Shown here one piece after another: positions 1-9,000 of a stretch of 19,048 nucleotides of DNA; the first letter of the stretch is position 1, and each line of letters starts with the position of its first letter. Source of the stretch: GCA-2715965 sp047608975. Its GTDB lineage: Bacteria; Verrucomicrobiota; Verrucomicrobiia; Limisphaerales; JAYPXF01. The DNA is taken from assembly GCA_047608975.1 (NCBI GenBank), contig JBLFYM010000113.1, positions 1-19,048 on the forward strand, given 5' to 3'. A model generated the notes under the pieces. The model searched no databases and was not told where the DNA came from. It saw nothing but the letters and a program-made list of their open reading frames with translations. Made by a program: the position numbers and the translations under genes.

Positions 1-36
1 ATCCGGTTCCGACGGTGTGTGCCACCGCCAATACTC

Positions 37-1572
37 TCAAATCGCCGGTTTGGGAACAGCTGCCAGCGGCGATCTCGCCACGGCGACTGATGCAGCTTCT
101 GGCTCCATCTCCGAGGGGGGGGAGACCGCTTCAAGCTCCTCCGCAAGTTCACGCTTACGCATTCGCAGACACATCGGTCCCAATCCCATCAGGAACCAGA
201 GCCAAGGATCGTTGAGGTCATTACCGAAGAATGTCATCACCACCTGCCCGCCGAGAGCAGCGTAGATGAAGCAATGGAAGTCGGCGAAAAACGGGTCAGT
301 CTCCCTGAGTGTTTTGGCGGCGCGGTAATTCACATACATCTGGCTCAGGTAGAGCAAGGTGAAAAAGACCACGATCGGAACCCCCAGCGCGCGGGCGCCG
401 GCAAGGTAACCATTGTGAATGCTTCCCGCTGCCACATCGATATCGATGGAAGCCGCTTCGTAGTCCGCCCTCGTCTGAAAGACCCACGCATTCGCGAGAC
501 CGCCGTAGCCCCGTCCGATGAGCGGCCTGCGGTTCACGTCCTCCATCGCCCGTTTCCAACGTTTTAACCGCCAGTTCACGTTGTAGGCGGCATCGGTGCG
601 GTTCGCCACCCGCTTGCTGGTCAGTGAGAGGACGCGTAGCAGCCCGACCTCCCGTACCGGCATATTTTCCCCGATCAAGTGAAACAGTGCGAGCAGCGCG
701 ATCATGCCGGCGATCAATCCAGAAACGTAGATCGGACGCCAACGCACGATCGCAATTGAAAACACAATGATCAAAACCGCCAGCAGACTGCTGCGACTCC
801 CCCCAAATATGATCGCGACCAGCGCCACCCCGATCGCAACTACCCGCAAGTTGAAACGCATCGGAATCAGATTCGGAAGCATCGCTATCATCAGAATCAC
901 CGTTCCGTACAGCGGGAGCACCACGAAGCGCAACATACCGTTATCAAACGTGGTCACGAACATACCGTAGCGTGTCAGTAATTCTGCGGCCTGGCCGCTC
1001 TTGGTGATCACGAGCGGCACTAAGAGGAAAGTGAGCCAGAGTGAAATCATTCCCATCCACCAGAGCAGGCGTTTCAGATCGTGTCGCGAGGTGAAAAACA
1101 CGCCCATAAACAGCAGCAATCCAAAGCAGATTCCGTAGGTCATATAGGCCCGAAACCCGGTGATATGCTGTCCGATACCGCGAACATTCGGGAAGACGGG
1201 ATCGATTCCGTATCGAATTATGACCCATCCAAAAAAAATCCCCATCCCCCAGCTCATCGCGTGATTCACCTTCGTGTTCACGTCATGGATCATGGCTCGC
1301 CGGAGCGCAAATTTCACAACGCACAAACCGATGACGGAGGCCAATATCGGGAACCCCCGAATGAATGGAACGGGCAAGACGAACGGACAGAGCAGTCCGA
1401 ATGCAATCAATGCGGAGAAGCCCTCGGTAACCACCACGGCGACAACCATCCCAATTGCCCAGATGGCGAACAGAACCGTGTAGTTCCCAACCGCCACACA
1501 ATAGCCGACAAACAAAGCCACCGCCGCACAAAGCGCGATACGGATCAGATTCAGGACATCGTTTGGACTCAT
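37..1572 (-). CDS. O-antigen ligase/polymerase-like polytopic membrane protein
   Basis: Inner-membrane protein of 511 residues with about ten to twelve hydrophobic segments spread over residues 8-300 and 395-470. It has the layout of the Wzy/WaaL (O-antigen ligase, Wzy_C) family: a long periplasmic loop at about 301-395 between membrane blocks. That loop carries a basic stretch (residues 334-350), a GRGYG motif (353-357) and HNGYL (386-390), the conserved His of ligases and polymerases. An Arg in GGSRSS (R260) sits at the end of a membrane segment, where family members also have an Arg. The C-terminal 40 residues are a polar, Glu/Pro/Ala-rich cytoplasmic tail. By family, it either transfers or polymerises lipid-linked glycan units; the sequence alone cannot separate ligase from polymerase or exopolysaccharide polymerase. 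It is the last gene of a minus-strand run after an FkbM methyltransferase and a glycosyltransferase, which supports a surface-glycan role. The ATG at 1572 has no strong ribosome binding site. Confidence 0.85.
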   Translation of the reverse strand: MSPNDVLNLIRIALCAAVALFVGYCVAVGNYTVLFAIWAIGMVVAVVVTEGFSALIAFGLLCPFVLPVPFIRGFPILASVIGLCVVKFALRRAMIHDVNTKVNHAMSWGMGIFFGWVIIRYGIDPVFPNVRGIGQHITGFRAYMTYGICFGLLLFMGVFFTSRHDLKRLLWWMGMISLWLTFLLVPLVITKSGQAAELLTRYGMFVTTFDNGMLRFVVLPLYGTVILMIAMLPNLIPMRFNLRVVAIGVALVAIIFGGSRSSLLAVLIIVFSIAIVRWRPIYVSGLIAGMIALLALFHLIGENMPVREVGLLRVLSLTSKRVANRTDAAYNVNWRLKRWKRAMEDVNRRPLIGRGYGGLANAWVFQTRADYEAASIDIDVAAGSIHNGYLAGARALGVPIVVFFTLLYLSQMYVNYRAAKTLRETDPFFADFHCFIYAALGGQVVMTFFGNDLNDPWLWFLMGLGPMCLRMRKRELAEELEAVSPPSEMEPEAASVAVARSPLAAVPKPAI

Positions 1573-1759
1573 CTCAGGACGGGGTCAACCGCAGGGGAAC
1601 GTTTCAAAAATGCATTCGTTTGACAATCCGTATCAACGCCCGGTTTCGTTTCAACATCCAGGATCTCGATTCGTTCCGAATTGAGATCTGATGGCGTGCC
1701 TCTCGACCCGGTTTCCCGGCACCACAACCCAGCGCCTCATAGGTGGATCAGAGACTGGC

Positions 1760-2482
1760 CTAACGGCGCTGAAACACGCCATCGACCTGCAGAACCTGTC
1801 CGGTCTTCGGGTCCATAAAACCGGATTCTACGGAGACGAGCTGGTAACCCAGTCCGCGCAACCGCGAGCACATATCGGTAAATGTCACCTCGCCAGCATA
1901 GAGCGGCTCAAGTGACAGCTCCATTTGGATCGCATCAATGCGTGCCAAGGAATTCTCGGCCCCGCTTATTACCCGATCCTCAAAACCCTGGGTGTCGATC
2001 TTCAGATACACCCGGGAGTTCGCGTCGGCAATGTCTTCGAAAACGGAATCCAGTCGTTTGATGGTGATCGATTCGCGTCCTACGTATTTTGACTGTGGGG
2101 CCGATTCTTCATGACGAGGCAGCATATCGAGCAATGAACTGCTGAAGGAGTTTCCAGCGACGTTGATCTCACCACTGCCATCCTCCCCGCCCAGCGCGCA
2201 GTGGTTCACCTCCCAGAGTGGATCCGCGTCCGCACTTGCTGCGAGCAATTCGAACGCGCTCTTCAATGGTTCGAACGAAACAATCCGACCCCGGTATTCA
2301 GTGTCCACCCGCAACTGTTGTGCGAACTGGCCGGCATTCGCCCCCACGTCCAGGACAAGATCGGTGCCCAATGAGGTCAAAAACATCCGTCGGCGGGCGA
2401 TCGGGTGTAGTTCCGGTTCGAATTTGCACAGATCCAAACCAAAGTTCCAAAGCAGTTTGCGAGCGGTGTGCCGGAGACTCAT
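1760..2482 (-). CDS. FkbM family SAM-dependent methyltransferase
   Basis: Cytoplasmic protein of 240 residues with the class I SAM-binding fold of the FkbM family. Motif I is VLDVGANAG at residues 43-51. An acidic FEP at 70-72 follows strand 2, where the ribose of SAM would be held. The family hallmark YLKIDTQGFE is at 159-168, and ELSLEPLY near 188-195 is also typical. FkbM enzymes O-methylate hydroxyls of sugars or polyketides. Here the neighbours (GT4 glycosyltransferase upstream, O-antigen ligase-like gene downstream, all on one strand with gaps of 136 and 187 bases) point to methylation of a surface polysaccharide sugar. The exact acceptor cannot be read from the sequence. The length is normal for the family and the frame is intact. 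The ATG at 2482 is the natural start, with hydrophobic and basic residues typical of this family's N-terminus; no clear Shine-Dalgarno precedes it. Confidence 0.9.
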   Translation of the reverse strand: MSLRHTARKLLWNFGLDLCKFEPELHPIARRRMFLTSLGTDLVLDVGANAGQFAQQLRVDTEYRGRIVSFEPLKSAFELLAASADADPLWEVNHCALGGEDGSGEINVAGNSFSSSLLDMLPRHEESAPQSKYVGRESITIKRLDSVFEDIADANSRVYLKIDTQGFEDRVISGAENSLARIDAIQMELSLEPLYAGEVTFTDMCSRLRGLGYQLVSVESGFMDPKTGQVLQVDGVFQRR

Positions 2483-2618
2483 AGGGTGTCAGAAATGCGG
2501 CGGTTCATGGGAGGGCAAGTATGCTGATTTCGAGGCTCGCGCCAATCGCTTTGTCGGCGGAGCTTCAAGTCTTCGGAAGTCGTCCTACACCAGCGCATAG
2601 ATTGTGGCTTACTGGACT

Positions 2619-3716
2619 TCATGAACGCCCTAACGCGGCAAGTTCACGATAACGAACGGAGATTTCGAGACGTTGAGCCTCCGGGCCGAACAGGTCCTTC
2701 ACTTCCAGCCGGGGCTGACGTAAGTCGGGGGCCGATTCCAAACCCGCAGCTCGGGCCATTGCCGCCGCGATCAGGTCAGGCTTGATCGCAGTCACGCGCT
2801 CAACGCCAGCGCAATCCAAGGGTGCCGGCAGCTCATCCAGAAACGAATTTTGAGGCACCACCATGCGGCACCCTACCAAAAATGCCTGCAACATCACGAT
2901 TCCGAACGACTCGGGTTCACCGAGATGAACGAATATGTCGTCCGCGCACAGATCCTCATCCCAACCAGATGACCAGTCGCGCACGGAGATCCCGTCCACC
3001 ATCTCCGCCCGTTGGACCACCTCGGCCTCGTAGTTATCGACCTTTCGTCCGGTCCTGCCCCACAAGACCAATTCCGCCTCATGTCCTTCATTTCGTAGCC
3101 GACCAAATGCTTCAACCAACTCCAGCAGATGCTTCCCCGCCACAAACGAAGAAGCAGCGACGAATCGCAACCCAGACCGGCTACGCGCCGAACCCTCGCT
3201 CCATTCGATCCCCGGTGTGACAACCCAGTTTTGCGATACTTCCGCTCCAAAGTGCCGACAAGTTTTCGCGGAGTTGTAGACGAACGTGGCGTTCGAAATT
3301 CGGGCAAGGAGATGGTAGATCCAGGTTTGTTGCGGCAGCACATGTGCATGAATCACAACCGGCGTCCCCAACCAGAAGCCCGCGATCGCGGCCGCGATCT
3401 GTCCGACGCGAGAATGGGCATGCAAAACATATTCTTCACCACTCGCCCGCAACCAACCGCACAACGCCATGCCTTCGCGGCATCCTTCCCGGGCATCATT
3501 CAGAATCGAGTGATTTGCCAATCGAGATCGCCCTCCGCAGACAACCCGCGGATCTTCGGTCTCGAAGTCTCGATGCATCCAGAGCCGCTGCTCCACATTG
3601 GGGAAATCCGTCGCCATCCATTGCTGAACAACGGTCTCCGCGCCACCGCGCAGATCCAATCCACCCAGCACATGCAGGACTGCGACCGGCTCATCGTTCA
3701 TGTCGTCATGTCGCAT
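2619..3716 (-). CDS. Glycosyltransferase family 4 (GT-B fold)
   Basis: About 365 residues if started at the ATG at 3716; the next ATG, at 3701, is a close alternative. The frame is open further upstream to 4241, but those codons encode a methyltransferase fragment, so I place the start where GT4 homology begins. An AAAGAAG lies about 9 bases before 3716. The N-terminal GGLDLRGGAE motif is the glycine-rich acceptor loop of GT4 enzymes. HAHSRVG and VIHAHVLPQQ fit the first Rossmann domain, and FVAGKHLLELVEAF marks the nucleotide-sugar-binding second domain. The C-terminal Ex7E region reads EPESFGIVMLQAF, so the second Glu appears replaced by Gln. The enzyme likely transfers a sugar from an NDP-sugar to a lipid-linked glycan at the inner face of the membrane. 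It is first of three same-strand surface-glycan genes. Donor and acceptor are unknown. Confidence 0.82.
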   Translation of the reverse strand: MRHDDMNDEPVAVLHVLGGLDLRGGAETVVQQWMATDFPNVEQRLWMHRDFETEDPRVVCGGRSRLANHSILNDAREGCREGMALCGWLRASGEEYVLHAHSRVGQIAAAIAGFWLGTPVVIHAHVLPQQTWIYHLLARISNATFVYNSAKTCRHFGAEVSQNWVVTPGIEWSEGSARSRSGLRFVAASSFVAGKHLLELVEAFGRLRNEGHEAELVLWGRTGRKVDNYEAEVVQRAEMVDGISVRDWSSGWDEDLCADDIFVHLGEPESFGIVMLQAFLVGCRMVVPQNSFLDELPAPLDCAGVERVTAIKPDLIAAAMARAAGLESAPDLRQPRLEVKDLFGPEAQRLEISVRYRELAALGRS

Positions 3717-3802
3717 TCGGGATGACTTCTTTCTCTGTTCTGGGAAATGGACATTGCGACCGGCGACGAACACTAGGATCGCTTCTCGGAAACGGTCAAT
3801 CG

Positions 3803-4241
3803 GATAACCCTTCTCCGGCTTGATCGCCTCCGCGACGCTTTCCATCGGGCAGGCCACAAACTTCATTTCGCTATCACACTCCTTTGCCTTGAGTGCGGGA
3901 ATTCGCTTGGCAGCCAGTTCCACATCGTGATGTGAAATCGTGGTCCCCAATACCGAGTATCCGCCGAGCGCCAAGAATTCGCTCATCCAGCCGGATCCGC
4001 AGCCGAGTTCCAAAAGGCGCGAGCCCGGTTTGAGACCAATTCCTTCGAACACTCGCAGCAACCTCGTGTATTTTATGGTGAACGCCTCGAATCCATGCGC
4101 ATACCAGAACGGCTTCCGCATCAGCACGCGATTCGTTTCTTCAAGCGTCTGCCCCGGCAGATTCGTATTGTATTCAATCTCGGCTTCGTAGGCCTTGGCC
4201 TGATCGTCGAAGGCCGGAGGAAAAAGACCGTCAGCGAAGTC
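3803..4241 (-). pseudogene. Truncated class I SAM-methyltransferase fragment, in frame with the GT4 gene
   Basis: The minus-strand frame from 4241 down to about 3803 reads as the first part of a class I methyltransferase. There is a tyrosine- and acid-rich lead (AKAYEAEIEYN), then MRKPFWYAHGFEAF, then motif I LLELGCGSGW (about 60 residues later), and a post-I segment with GTTISHH. After roughly residue 108 counted from the GTG at 4127, methyltransferase-like sequence stops: motifs II and III and the C-terminal half are absent. The frame then continues about 30 residues without resemblance before the glycosyltransferase begins. At the 5' side the only usable start is the GTG at 4127, yet another 38 coding-like codons lie upstream, bounded by an in-frame TGA at 4242-4244. 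Both ends therefore look broken. It may be translated as a fusion with the downstream glycosyltransferase, but without the second half of the fold it should not be an active methyltransferase. Confidence 0.6.
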
Positions 4242-4244
4242 TCA

Positions 4245-4752
4245 CAGGATGATGTAACCGCGACACTGAAGTTTTTGCGGTTTGCTCAGCGGAAGGTTGA
4301 ATTGACTCAAGTTTTTTTCGAAGAGACGCCTGCCGGAACGCAGAAGGAAGGATGCTGCCACCACCCCGGCGAGCCCACGCATGAGACCTTTTTTTGATTT
4401 TGACATCCGGCTTGGCGCGACCTGTGCGGTATCGCGGTGCGACGCTAGCGACTAATCTTTTTTGAGTCAACCAAACCACTGTCTCCAAAAGGCATACTCA
4501 TCGAAGGACTGCTGATTCAGACGCAGGAATAGAGACCGGGGAATCTTTTCAGAATTTCTTTGTCTCCATTCCCTTGTTTCCAACTTGGCCGCTACTCTTT
4601 TAATCGTGGGCTTGGTCGCTCCAGGAACCTGACCCGAAGCGGATTGCTCAGTCCGAGTCAATCCGTTCTCGACCTCCCGTCTTCACCCTCAAATAATCCC
4701 GCGCCGTTGAGTCCACGTTCAGCAATGGATCTGCGACTCAATTGAATCACTG
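4245..4752. other. Gene-poor spacer between divergent polysaccharide genes
   Basis: No convincing gene. On the minus strand, an ATG at 4382 opens 46 codons in the same frame as the methyltransferase fragment and ends at the TGA at 4242-4244. I do not recognise its product, but a start so close to the fragment is suggestive of a damaged 5' end. A TTG-started minus-strand frame at 4467-4661 (64 residues) ends in an aromatic-rich tail (FWRQWFG) and could be the end of a decayed gene. Short T-runs at 4389-4395 and 4458-4464 have no adjacent stem good enough to call a terminator. Promoters for both flanking arms must lie here, but I could not pick them with confidence. Confidence 0.4.
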
Positions 4753-5676
4753 ATGAACATCAACCGGTTAAAGGCCATGGCCGAAAGACACCCGCTCCTC
4801 CGGGCGGGGCTCTCCCCATTGATCGCCATCAGACGCCACTTCATCCACAAACAGCTAAGGCTCAAGAAAGAGGTATTGGATGACCTCGCGGAGTTGTTGC
4901 ATTCCGACCCCGTAATTCGCGTCGACGAGTTCGGCGGAGTTTTCGCAGTGGCAGCGCACAGCGACATTTTCACCCGAATAATTACCGACAAGAGCTATGA
5001 ACCAGCTCTGGTACGATGTTGTCAGAGGTATGCCGACCGAAGTCGGGACATTATCGATATCGGTGCCAACATCGGACTGTTCTCCGTGATGTTTGCCAAG
5101 CACACCAAACAACGTGTGCTTTCGGTCGAACCAACGAGCAACGCATTGCGACGCCTCCGGCAGAATCTCGAACTGAACGGCGTCACCGACAAAGTCGAAA
5201 TTTTCACCGGGGTCGCATCCAACGAATCTGGTGAAGTCGAAATCAAGACAATCAAAGGGAAGGAAGAATACTCAAGCCTGGGCGAGATGGGGCACCCATC
5301 CATTGCTCAAGAGGAATACACCAAGGAAAAGGTCACGGCCAAGACGCTGGACCAATTGGTCGCAGAGAAGAAACTCAATCCCGGATTCATCAAGGTGGAC
5401 GTGGAAGGAGCCGAACATCTCGTTTTCGGTGGCGCGCAGAACGTCCTCAAAGAGAATCGCCCGGTTATCCTCTCCGAACTCTGCGACTATCTGTTGCGCA
5501 AGAACGGTTCATCCGCAGCGGACGTGATCGGAATGATCAGACAGCATGAATACGATGTTTATGATCCCCTTCAACCTTCGAAGCCCCCTGGATCCGGGGA
5601 CTTTGGGGACGTGATCTGTTTCCCCAAGGAAATGGCTATCAGCGCCGAGAAGCTCGCGAACTCGTTTCCAAGCTAG
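4753..5676 (+). CDS. FkbM family SAM-dependent methyltransferase (second copy)
   Basis: A 307-residue cytoplasmic protein with the FkbM arrangement. Motif I is IIDIGANIG (100-108), followed by VEPTSNALRRL (from 125) for SAM ribose binding, then NLELNG and the hallmark FIKVDVEGAE (212-221). Roughly 95 extra N-terminal residues precede the catalytic fold, including basic helices (about 1-45) and an FGGVFAV strand; such extensions are common in this family. It likely methylates a hydroxyl of a sugar in the locus glycan; the acceptor is not predictable. It is clearly divergent from the other FkbM protein in this window (different motif I and post-motif sequence), so the pair is not a recent duplication. 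It points away from the minus-strand polysaccharide genes and has no close plus-strand partner. The ATG at 4753 directly follows a TGA (4751-4753 overlap in another frame), with no Shine-Dalgarno. Confidence 0.9.
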   Translation: MNINRLKAMAERHPLLRAGLSPLIAIRRHFIHKQLRLKKEVLDDLAELLHSDPVIRVDEFGGVFAVAAHSDIFTRIITDKSYEPALVRCCQRYADRSRDIIDIGANIGLFSVMFAKHTKQRVLSVEPTSNALRRLRQNLELNGVTDKVEIFTGVASNESGEVEIKTIKGKEEYSSLGEMGHPSIAQEEYTKEKVTAKTLDQLVAEKKLNPGFIKVDVEGAEHLVFGGAQNVLKENRPVILSELCDYLLRKNGSSAADVIGMIRQHEYDVYDPLQPSKPPGSGDFGDVICFPKEMAISAEKLANSFPS

Positions 5677-5728
5677 ACAGGTAGCCCCTGACCATTTGAC
5701 GTCGTGAGCCAGAAGTCATCGAGCAACT

Positions 5729-5754
5729 TGCCTCGCTTCTTGACGGTCGAGGCA
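5729..5754 (+). terminator. Possible stem-loop after the second FkbM gene
   Basis: A perfect 7-base-pair stem TGCCTCG / CGAGGCA encloses a 12-base loop and begins 52 bases after the FkbM stop codon. There is no proper T-run behind it (only TTTT some 15 bases on), so intrinsic termination is uncertain. It could be only a transcript-end hairpin or chance. Confidence 0.25.
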
Positions 5755-5841
5755 TTCATCTGGGGTGTTTTCATATTCACAACCCCACTGCTTGGCGACG
5801 AATAAGCCGTAACTATTCAGCAGAAGAACCGCGGATAGGGC

Positions 5842-5969
5842 GGATTTCACGGATGGGCTTCGATGAATCCGCAGACCAAAAACCAAGACTGCGTTTTACC
5901 GCTTGGTGAGGTGAATTCACAACGAGCCAGTATCCGATTCCCCCATTATCCGCGCCATCCGTGCAATCC
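5842..5969. repeat. Inverted GGATTKCACGGATGG words in intergenic DNA
   Basis: The 408 bases between the FkbM stop (5676) and the sialidase-fusion stop (6085) hold no gene. Within them GGATTTCACGGATGG (5842-5856) reappears inverted as CCATCCGTGCAATCC (5955-5969), matching at 14 of 15 bases. The word GCGGATA also accompanies each arm: at 5831-5837, and inverted at 5948-5954. In one arm GCGGATA precedes the longer word and in the other it follows it, so this is a shuffled rather than simple inverted repeat. I recall similar GCGGAT/CACGGAT phrases scattered between genes in PVC and other environmental genomes, so this may be a degenerate dispersed element. The DNA between the arms shows no gene. 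Confidence 0.45.
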
Positions 5970-6084
5970 AAGGTCAAATCAACTGCTTGGTCACGCTAAG
6001 ACTAGGCGGTCAAAATAACTGGGGATACCGCTCCCTCCGCCGATCGGATTGATGTCGCACATCAACCGGGAAATTCACGGCTGG

Positions 6085-9000
6085 TCACTTCGACGTTGGC
6101 CATTCCCCATTCCTGATCGGCCGCAGTTTCAGGTGCGCGGGATCGAGCACCACGTGCTTTATCCGTTGGCGTTTCCAAGTGTAGGTAATGTGCACCAGCC
6201 CGTCATCGCTCTGAATCACCGCGGGGTATGAAAATTCCATCTTGGCCTCCTGCCCCAAGGTCAGCGCTGCCTGCCAGTCCTTGCCATTGTCACTGACCGC
6301 AACGTTCAGCATGCTGCGTCCGCGCCACTCGCCTTCACCACGGAGAGTGTGATTGTAGACGAGCACGTGGCGGCCATCTGCTAGCGTGAGAGCGTCGGTA
6401 CCCGCATTAGGGTTTGGAAGCGAGGTGGCTTCCATCGGGCTCCATGATTTTCCGGAATCTTTCGAAAAGCTGGTGGTGATGAACTTCTCCCGACTGCGAC
6501 ACAGAATCTGCAGGCGTCCATCCTCGTGGGTCAGAATGGACGGCTGAATCGAGTTGAACTTCTTGCCGTCATTGATTGGCCCAACCCGCTGCCAAGTCGC
6601 TCCGAGATCTGAAGAATGTTCGAAATGCACGCGCCATCCGTCATGCTCCGTGCTCGATCCTGCCAGCAGGCTGCCATCAGCGAGCAGGACGGGTTTGTTC
6701 TTCACGGGACCATCAATGCCTTCAGGCAAACGGCGGCGATCACGAAATGAACGCCCCCGGTCGTAGGAAAGCAACATCTCGCCCCACCAGGCATCAGGCT
6801 TCGGTCCCACTTTGAAATACAGCTGCAAGGGCGCGTCTCCGGGCGGTTGGAAAAGAACCGGATTCCAACAGGGCCAACGATGCTCGCCCTTCGCGGTCTG
6901 GTATTGGACCCCGGTCGCCACCTGTTTCGGACCGGTCCACCCGGCGCCGTCATTGTAGCTGGTCCAGATTCCGACATCGTTCGCACCCTCCTGTGTGCCC
7001 CCAAACCAAGCGGCCGACAATCCACGGGATGTCTCCTCAATGGTTGATGCATGGCACTGCTTGAAAGGGGCTTTGGTGAAGACGAACTCTTCTTTCACCA
7101 CGCCAGGTTTGCCCAATAGACCACCGGCCATTGCCTCGCTCGGTCCCCTGACGGCCAGGTCAACATCCCACACGTTTGCCTCATCGTGGTTGAGGTAGTA
7201 CATGCGCCCATCCTCCGCACCGACCAGGAGGTCCGGTTTGCCATCCTTATCAAAATCACAAATCGTCGGACTGGAGGTATGCCCTGCCACGTTTCGTTTT
7301 CCTAGATTGCCCATCCGCTTGAGCACGTGTCGGCCCTTGCGCGTCTCCGCGTTCCGATACCAGATGGCGTTCTCGGAATTGACCAACACATCCAGACGTC
7401 CGTCCGAATCCCAGTCCACCACCGAAATCTTGTAACGACCACTGCGGCCGGCTGAGCGGGAATTCAACCGGATGGGTTGATTGTCTTCGTCAATGAACAC
7501 CCGCTTCGGCGTATTCAGGACAACCTTCCCCTGCTCTTTCGCCCGCTCGAACAGGCAGAGGTAACCCTCGCTATCGAGCAACACCAGATCGGTCAGACCA
7601 TCCTTCGTGAAATCAATCGCCACGGGCGTCGTTCGCCACTGGGTGACGAGTTGATTTTCCGTGCCATCCCACCAGAACCACTTCGGCTTGGGCATGGGTC
7701 CGTTCAACATCACGGCCTGAGCGGAAGCGAGCTTCGGTTGTCGTTTCGTTCCTTCATTTCGGTACCAGAGAATCTCACCCCAGATGGAATTGATGAGCAG
7801 ATCCGGCAATCCGTCGTGATCCCAATCCGCGACCGAGAGAGTCGTATACCCCCACTTTGCCTCGCACGGGCTCTGGATCGAGCCGTTCGATCCCGCCATG
7901 ATTCGAAGAGTCTGATCCCCGGCTTTCAAGTTCTTTGCCCGCGCCCACTTCGGCGTCTTGCCACCCCCCAGATTCTCAAAGAACCCGACATATCCGGCCG
8001 TGTTGCCGGCAATGATGTCCTCGTCGCCATCACCATCCCAATCAACACAGAACGGCGTGGCCAAGGCACCATACTTCAAGGTCGCAGCCTCCTGCTCAAA
8101 GTAGACCGGTGGCAGAAACTGCGGAACGCCCTTGAATGTCCGTCCGGTATGCTCGACCAGCGCCACGCGACCATCCTCATCACCCACCACCAAATCCTGA
8201 TCCCCGTCCCCATCCCAATCGATCGCCGTCGGCGTGATCATCTGCAGATCCATCACCAACGGATCTCCGTGGGCATCGTTCATTTTGCGGCCATTTGCGT
8301 AGCTCGGCTGGTTCCGAGTTCCCGTGTTTTCGAAGTAGGTGAATCCATCCAGAAATTCACCGCACAAAAGGTCCAGATCACCATCGCCATCGAAATCGGC
8401 AAAATTCGGCGAAGGCCAGCCATAGACATCGATCACCGATCCACCGGCTTTCAATTGTTCTTTGGCAGCATATTTCGGTTTGGCGTCGTCGCCGGTGTTC
8501 TTCAAGAGGAAGACATATCCGTGCAGCGGCCCATTCTGCCAAACCCCTTGAGCGTCATAGGCGTGATCCCATTCCAGATTTCCCCAGTACCCGATTCCGG
8601 CGATCAGATCCTGATCCCCGTCGCCGTCGAAATCCACCGACCGCCACATCCGCGCCCGCTTCTTGCCCGGCATCATCTGAGTGTTCGGCACCAACTTCCG
8701 GGTTTTCGAAAAGCCGTTCTTCCGAAAATCCAAATACTCCAACCCCTCACGCAACACCCGCGCCTCACCCTTTACGTGACTTACCTGCATATTGTGACCC
8801 GCTTTCCCCACGCGTTTGGCCGCCTTGAAAACCGGATACTTCCGGCCCTTGCCGTTGCCCGGATTCTCAAAGAAATAGACGCCATTGTATGGCTTGTCTG
8901 GACATGCAACCACCATGTCGAGATCACCGTCGCCATCCCAGTCCATCGGCAGCGGCCACGCCCACAACCCCACGCCAAGATCCACCTTCAATCCCGGGTT

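Noticed and set aside
1081..1623. 180-codon plus-strand frame opposite the O-antigen ligase-like gene
   Set aside because: Its composition (His, Asn, Arg and Gln-rich) is the mirror of hydrophobic codons on the minus strand; no domain is seen.
4389..4464. Intrinsic terminator from T-runs at 4389-4395 and 4458-4464
   Set aside because: Neither T-run has a convincing GC-rich stem directly before it.
6200..7000. Sialidase assignment taken as proof of sialic acid use
   Set aside because: Asp-box folds of this family act on, or bind, varied glycans; no sialic acid transport or catabolism genes are in the window.
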